Assembly (NCBI GenBank): GCA_002315315.1
Contig: DCGT01000004.1
Coordinates: forward strand, 7,161 to 15,863
Direction: 5' to 3'
DNA: 8,703 nucleotides
Source: Faecalibacterium sp. UBA1771
GTDB lineage: Bacteria > Bacillota > Clostridia > Oscillospirales > Ruminococcaceae
Both the position numbers and the translations under genes were made by a program. Below are positions 8,001-8,703 of the stretch, in pieces. How positions within the stretch are numbered: the stretch's first letter is position 1; each line of letters begins with the position of its first letter. Below the pieces are notes generated by a model. It worked only from the letters and a program-made list of their open reading frames with translations, did not search any database and was not told the DNA's origin.

Positions 8001-8231
8001 GATTACGGTGAACCCTCGAATAAGCGCGGTGGAAACAGGGTCGGCGGTATTAATTCCCTTGCTATGCAAAAGCTTCTTGAAATCGTCAAACCATCGGTTA
8101 CGCTTCTCATGATATTTCGGATCGGCGAGATAAGCGTGAATGTCATCGTAATCCGATACACCTACAGGCTCCTGGTTGGGATTATTTACCACATTGTTTA
8201 TTTCGTTATTCTGATTGTTTTGACCTTCCAT
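2010..8231 (-). CDS. Giant 2073-residue modular protein of unknown function
   Basis: I do not recognise this protein. It is a single uninterrupted frame from an ATG with a GGGAGG site six bases upstream, to a TGA followed by a strong terminator. It is highly hydrophilic and has no signal peptide, no membrane segment and no sortase signal, so it is probably cytoplasmic or exported by a non-classical route. Residues 1-20 are Asn/Gln-rich (12 of 20). Residues 31-1010 contain repeated modules: a helical part with WF..FKK.L and TADPVSTALIRG (residues 62-73 and 515-526), then an L..LY..A.EG.L.FL.K helix-strand followed by a Y.D.DG turn. Weaker copies occur near 245-385, 694-840 and 849-1010. Residues about 1050-2020 are largely helical and non-repetitive; 1330-1500 contains a mixed stretch with TRRLRQFFTTASSC. 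Residues 2021-2073 are Lys-rich and probably disordered. No nucleotide-binding, nuclease, protease or toxin motif stands out. Flanking terminators suggest it is transcribed alone. Confidence 0.95.
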   Translation of the reverse strand: MEGQNNQNNEINNVVNNPNQEPVGVSDYDDIHAYLADPKYHEKRNRWFDDFKKLLHSKGINTADPVSTALIRGFTVIVDNKDGDQVTEETFYPVGGFKQDAKQRDDEIKAGLTDIAKGRSLNDFKKGTAIDNLPENDIDILYSLAVEGRLYFLDKSLDFQTGSTIVYTDDEGGLNYFEGIGNTPGLDNRDVFRGIKDKRGRMLFDRICNYKTALETRFGRNDLGMQSDEIIVSESYGFVLLKHYMADPSLFDNTKFVENFEHALRIGSAVASNLPKAREAFDSGYSYISRYVTALQEFKKLGFESIKDAITKGAVTVEGITVEGITVEYDGDPLLTELKLISDIMSGKEVCVYTGSDRQIKNVLTRDTHTGEVISKDRFLSDAEDKLKEYVSEIINIKKNNSNFGSQQEVTVAKFLALSQLINDYPNQEFNNDDERKEYFSDIKILNHSFKNHHDPVYQKQIERIESMKPEEVTSLLSDPARYTENVFRSERESREILEWFKAFKKDLIANDIDTADPVSTALIRGAISSYGNYSQTTTSFIAFSENMPPKFDNDITDGKGIQYFKENFRAIDNFTAADIRKLYNYAKEGNLFFLGKNMDNANGRHYCYLDNDGKYRSVRIYSDPGMVMKSEEAKNYSKLNPEDIFEGISRSQAINLNAQIRGQHGGDIGHAPTTMMLGGPPYVAAGKEYETNLLIDYFEHPEYYKDKEMSKYRTEMVKNNTLNKYSIPEESEEFKNYTTLDSEKSVLAEIQQAYGLDKLSLETLNKMAQQGCFVHPDGTTFNYNPNPFKTLSELTQVFATHNGNRIVLMNKSFDGHIGSNERLGVVSLKSGKIKFNNDGPTKGNDYDLFTPQYLEKPEPSDELVKFLNSLAVELEKAGIDLNNLADRTRLKAIVYESGKSRNIERLPLADMDFRVEKNSMSYTDKFNIRQTGLDSFDTELAAVKDNSLVDALRMNKEQLGRLTANKLHSLYMLMAQAKNYELVLMKRGKNYSELSPVRITKDGTVEIMPTEKELENRPHDPNTVYEDGKNYTYSETNYYNKAEKGVNLPNAQDPDYIKKLEEATETAAIKFILNESEGVIANEIEEASVAAMNSDVSVQQFLNTVKENIPGTDIKLSDEINEAARNGGFKPFKIPEVNSRDFLKRMLLQEKAYMALAEVSMSRQISHFAYYNALNDNLIKEDIDTLKERIPGFNGVEQLPTAEELEELFDNKRTLARFLFEGSDDNYAFLDNAEKAILFSGANIARNDPERDKKIKQQRADLVNDMMRKILDNEIPKLFNDYTDAELVDNYVDICRYTYFVSNIGQITGDSLFVDNEFIDHELFARLNDISNAANTMAFHLGNRMSLIANPIYCKNDITAFFNPQNATTISTININMQDGNDKQTRRLRQFFTTASSCVSMEKHYIADKIRYKASPAMGMNINDLVVSDENGTPIENVEDFTDYGKGKPMFVYNRFNPNYFVSFRLNDKGAIETVDMSKLPKVKVNGEKKTFVSNFKTIIEGITQSNRNADAVLGMGGRVEIGNTLKNKVNELNDDQEIESLYNDVVTHYTKGSTQFTYESMCRILNVPENEQKLSANEINERRKLTAKAAQAQVDFVKMHFASQPDPDKKAEFFKKVGDYGVKDSVKNSLFEFFTLKNDETSKGKNNQFLENFAKAKSAQELYGIIANNLSERMKLVDKYYGENFTDADIVSKYPQMRADMTDFAMHYQMLKEFIDILKANGATVDSDLMKNADIANKKAYTVNNIIKERIDTITNLYYAYGLEKYAAIAWGNQSKVSKNGDNELDRYCDSAYVQSVYVANEYVNMIAVEALSGKAPTALYDLDGQRINPGDVLDVKKAFEQGKTLLAFGKDSTAPVAVSFNTTVYPPRASVKEAREVLKDDQKLVSITFKNMADTVEADNNLNQYQKQLEYQGIDSNFRLANLLLEHDPKNNKDYSEYIGNEIYEQLAIDLTRKQIVGMRNEDLADWVDEISIRYTANKLKANDDFKNAVNDIVKNIDKYDLKKVLTAGKTLVESTVKKYNDKLSEKSKADNKSLQSEKKKEKGGHKMESENNLGKQASNKGAVVPGSGN
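5202..5687 (-). repeat. Divergent repeat module C of the giant protein (residues 849-1010)
   Basis: The block order resembles modules A and B but the identity is low: LFTPQYLEK, then LVKFLNSLAVELEKAGIDL with LKAIVYESG in place of TALIRG, then LTANKLHSLYMLMAQAKNYE, LVLMKRGK and a TKDGTVE turn. I infer common origin from the order of the blocks. A profile comparison would be needed to confirm it. Confidence 0.55.
5712..6152 (-). repeat. Possible partial module B' (residues 694-840)
   Basis: It opens with LLIDYFEHPEYYKDKEMSKY, which resembles the DPKY/DPARY openings of modules A and B. It later has LSLETLNKMAQQGCF and RIVLMNKSFDGHIGS followed by a VSLKSGK turn, matching the second block. The central TADPVSTALIRG segment is missing. 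It may be a decayed or specialised copy. Confidence 0.4.
6282..6815 (-). repeat. Repeat module B of the giant protein (residues 473-650)
   Basis: This is the counterpart of module A: SLLSDPARY, then EWFKAFKKDLIANDIDTADP and VSTALIRG, a variable stretch, LYNYAKEGNLFFLGK, a YLDNDGKY turn and DIFEGI. The 12 residues TADPVSTALIRG are identical to module A, although ten of the 12 codons differ. That points to an old duplication under strong constraint. Confidence 0.85.
7077..7499 (-). repeat. Possible partial module A' (residues 245-385)
   Basis: It begins YMADPSLFDNTKFVENFEHA, which recalls the LADPKY...WFDDFKKLL opening of module A. Later LLTELKLISDIMSGKEVCVY, followed by RDTHTGEVI, resembles the helix-strand-turn block. 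As in B', the TADPVSTALIRG core is absent. The assignment rests on weak similarity judged by eye. Confidence 0.35.
7251..7280 (-). repeat. Perfect 15-base tandem duplication within the giant gene
   Basis: TACGGTAATACCTTC occurs twice in tandem on the plus strand, with a degenerate third partial copy to about 7290. It encodes consecutive TVEG/ITVEG units (residues 315-328). The exact identity suggests recent slippage; the frame is kept. It lies in a linker just before the LTELKLISDI block. Confidence 0.9.
7647..8141 (-). repeat. Repeat module A of the giant protein (residues 31-195)
   Basis: The module begins with IHAYLADPKY, continues through WFDDFKKLLHSKGINTADPV and STALIRG, then after a variable stretch has LYSLAVEGRLYFLDK, a YTDDEGG turn and ends with DVFRGI. 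The order and spacing of these blocks match module B. The match is at protein level; the DNA has diverged at most synonymous positions. Confidence 0.85.
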
Positions 8232-8237
8232 TTCAAT

Positions 8238-8243
8238 CCTCCC
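8238..8243 (-). promoter_or_regulatory. Ribosome binding site of the giant gene
   Basis: The minus strand reads GGGAGG, then ATTGAA, then ATG. The six-base spacing supports the start at 8231, and no better in-frame start lies upstream. Confidence 0.85.
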
Positions 8244-8261
8244 GGTTATTTATAAAAGACT

Positions 8262-8301
8262 GCAGTATATAAAGCTGATTGATGATTTAATTATATACTG
8301 C
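8262..8301. promoter_or_regulatory. Perfect 11-bp inverted repeat spanning the -10 box: candidate operator
   Basis: GCAGTATATAA (8262-8272) and TTATATACTGC (8291-8301) are exact reverse complements separated by 18 bases. The right arm covers most of the TATAAT box of the giant gene's promoter, and the left arm falls in the start of the transcript. If transcription starts near 8283 the right arm is not transcribed, which favours a DNA-level site such as a repressor operator. If the upstream promoter is used, the transcript could instead form an 11-pair stem. No regulator gene is visible in the window. Confidence 0.55.
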
Positions 8302-8319
8302 GCGGTGCGGGTTTAGCAA
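8290..8319 (-). promoter_or_regulatory. Sigma-A-type promoter for the giant gene
   Basis: The minus strand has TTGCTA (8319-8314), an 18-base spacer, and a perfect TATAAT (8295-8290). Transcription would begin near 8283, giving a leader of about 52 bases. A second possible promoter lies just upstream, with TTGCGT (8361-8356), 18 bases, and CATAAT (8337-8332). The first has the better -10 box. The -10 box lies within an inverted repeat, described separately. Confidence 0.6.
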
Positions 8320-8421
8320 CATAAAGCCCTCATTATGAACATAAATTTACAATTGACGCAAGCCGTACACAAACCGTTAACATTCTCCGGCATTCAAGGC
8401 GCGGCAGCGGTTAATGCGTGA

Positions 8422-8447
8422 TGCGGCAAAGCTCGGCTGACGCCGCA
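8422..8447. other. Imperfect GC hairpin in the gap between the phosphatase and giant genes
   Basis: TGCGGC and GCCGCA pair six bases around an inner AGC/GCT stem with a three-base loop. It lies downstream of the phosphatase gene's terminator and has no U-run of its own. Apart from this, the promoters, the palindromes and the terminator, the 302-base gap (8232-8533) holds no supportable gene; the only small frame seen (15 codons from 8458) lacks a ribosome binding site. Confidence 0.4.
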
Positions 8448-8456
8448 CAAGACAGC

Positions 8457-8468
8457 ATTACCGGTAAT
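8457..8468. repeat. 12-bp perfect palindrome after the terminator
   Basis: ATTACCGGTAAT is its own reverse complement and directly follows the T-run of the phosphatase terminator in the minus direction. It is a possible protein-binding site, or a chance symmetric sequence. Confidence 0.4.
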
Positions 8469-8528
8469 AAAAAAACGAGCGACGGGGAGGCATTGCGCGG
8501 CTTGTACCGTTGCCTGCTTCTCCGTCAC
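8469..8528 (-). terminator. Intrinsic terminator of the histidinol-phosphatase-like gene
   Basis: Read on the minus strand, GTGACGGAGAAGCA (8528-8515) pairs with TGCCTCCCCGTCGC (8492-8479). This gives 12 pairs, one of them G-U, with two A-C mismatches, across a 22-base loop that can itself pair weakly. TCG and then seven T follow. It starts five bases past the TAG stop, as expected for a terminator separating this gene from the giant gene. Confidence 0.75.
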
Positions 8529-8533
8529 CCGGA

Positions 8534-8703
8534 CTATTCTTTTTCGCCTTCGTTCGGTATACCGAACATCAGACATTCCTTTTTATGGCAATCCGACGTG
8601 TATATCAGCGGCTTACCCGCCATACGAATCCGCTCGAGTATTCTCGGCTCGGGATACGGCTCGGTACGGTAGCCTCTCGAAACGGCGCCGCTGTTAATCT
8701 CAA
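8534..8703 (-). CDS. PHP-family histidinol-phosphatase-like protein, C-terminal 55 residues (5' end outside window)
   Basis: The minus-strand frame entering at 8701 encodes 55 residues and ends at TAG. The visible part starts EINSGAVSRGYRTEPYPEPR, followed by ILERIRMAGKPLIYTSDCH and a short charged tail. The EIN..G..RG...PYP pattern, then a helix and a strand leading into S-D-x-H, is characteristic of the C-terminal end of PHP-type histidinol-phosphatases (HisK/HisJ-like). In those enzymes the Asp and His of the SDxH motif bind catalytic metal. Such enzymes dephosphorylate histidinol phosphate in histidine synthesis, in the cytoplasm. The family is 250-290 residues long, so about four fifths of it lies beyond the right edge. 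Other PHP phosphoesterases share the motif, so the substrate is not proved. Confidence 0.72.
   Translation of the reverse strand, partial: EINSGAVSRGYRTEPYPEPRILERIRMAGKPLIYTSDCHKKECLMFGIPNEGEKE
8552..8567. repeat. 16-bp perfect palindrome inside the end of the phosphatase gene
   Basis: GTTCGGTATACCGAAC is its own reverse complement. It lies 15 bases before the stop codon and encodes the FGIPN part of the C-terminal tail. It could be a binding site or an RNA hairpin, or coincidence of coding. Confidence 0.6.

Noticed and set aside
8418..8672. 84-codon open frame on the plus strand at the right edge
   Set aside because: It overlaps the terminator and the end of the phosphatase-like gene, which has clear family motifs on the minus strand. 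No ribosome binding site precedes it.

Overview
The window carries three genes, all read from the minus strand. It most resembles an anaerobic gut Firmicute of the class Clostridia, probably near Oscillospiraceae/Ruminococcaceae. This is inferred from strong GGGAGG-type ribosome binding sites, sigma-A-like promoters, a PHP-type histidinol-phosphatase, and a secreted Gly-rich beta-helix protein of a type common in gut Clostridia. No database search was possible, so the placement is tentative.

Layout in the direction of transcription (right to left). (1) 8703-8534: the last 55 codons of a PHP-family histidinol-phosphatase-like protein, followed by an intrinsic terminator at 8528-8469. (2) 8533-8232: a 302-base gap with that terminator, several palindromes, and a promoter whose -10 box sits inside a perfect 11-bp inverted repeat (8262-8301). 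(3) 8231-2010: one very large gene for a 2073-residue hydrophilic protein with no signal peptide, no membrane segment and no family I recognise. Its N-terminal half is built from a repeated helical-plus-beta module, including two copies of an identical 12-residue motif encoded by almost entirely different synonymous codons. Its C-terminal half is non-repetitive. (4) 2009-1743: a strong terminator for the giant gene, then a promoter, leader hairpin and ribosome binding site for the next gene. (5) 1742-1: the first 580 codons of a secreted cell-surface protein with a clear signal peptide and a Gly-rich beta-helix made of 29-residue (87-base) tandem repeats carrying GAGIGGG. It runs off the left edge.

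Each complete transcription unit appears to have its own promoter and terminator, so the three genes look monocistronic and need not share a function. Two short motifs recur upstream of both the giant gene and the surface-protein gene, which hints weakly at shared control. The giant protein is the main unexplained item. Its repeats, the purifying selection on its core motif and the possible operator at its promoter are the observations most worth following up. I saw no RNA genes, CRISPR arrays, insertion sequences or attachment sites.
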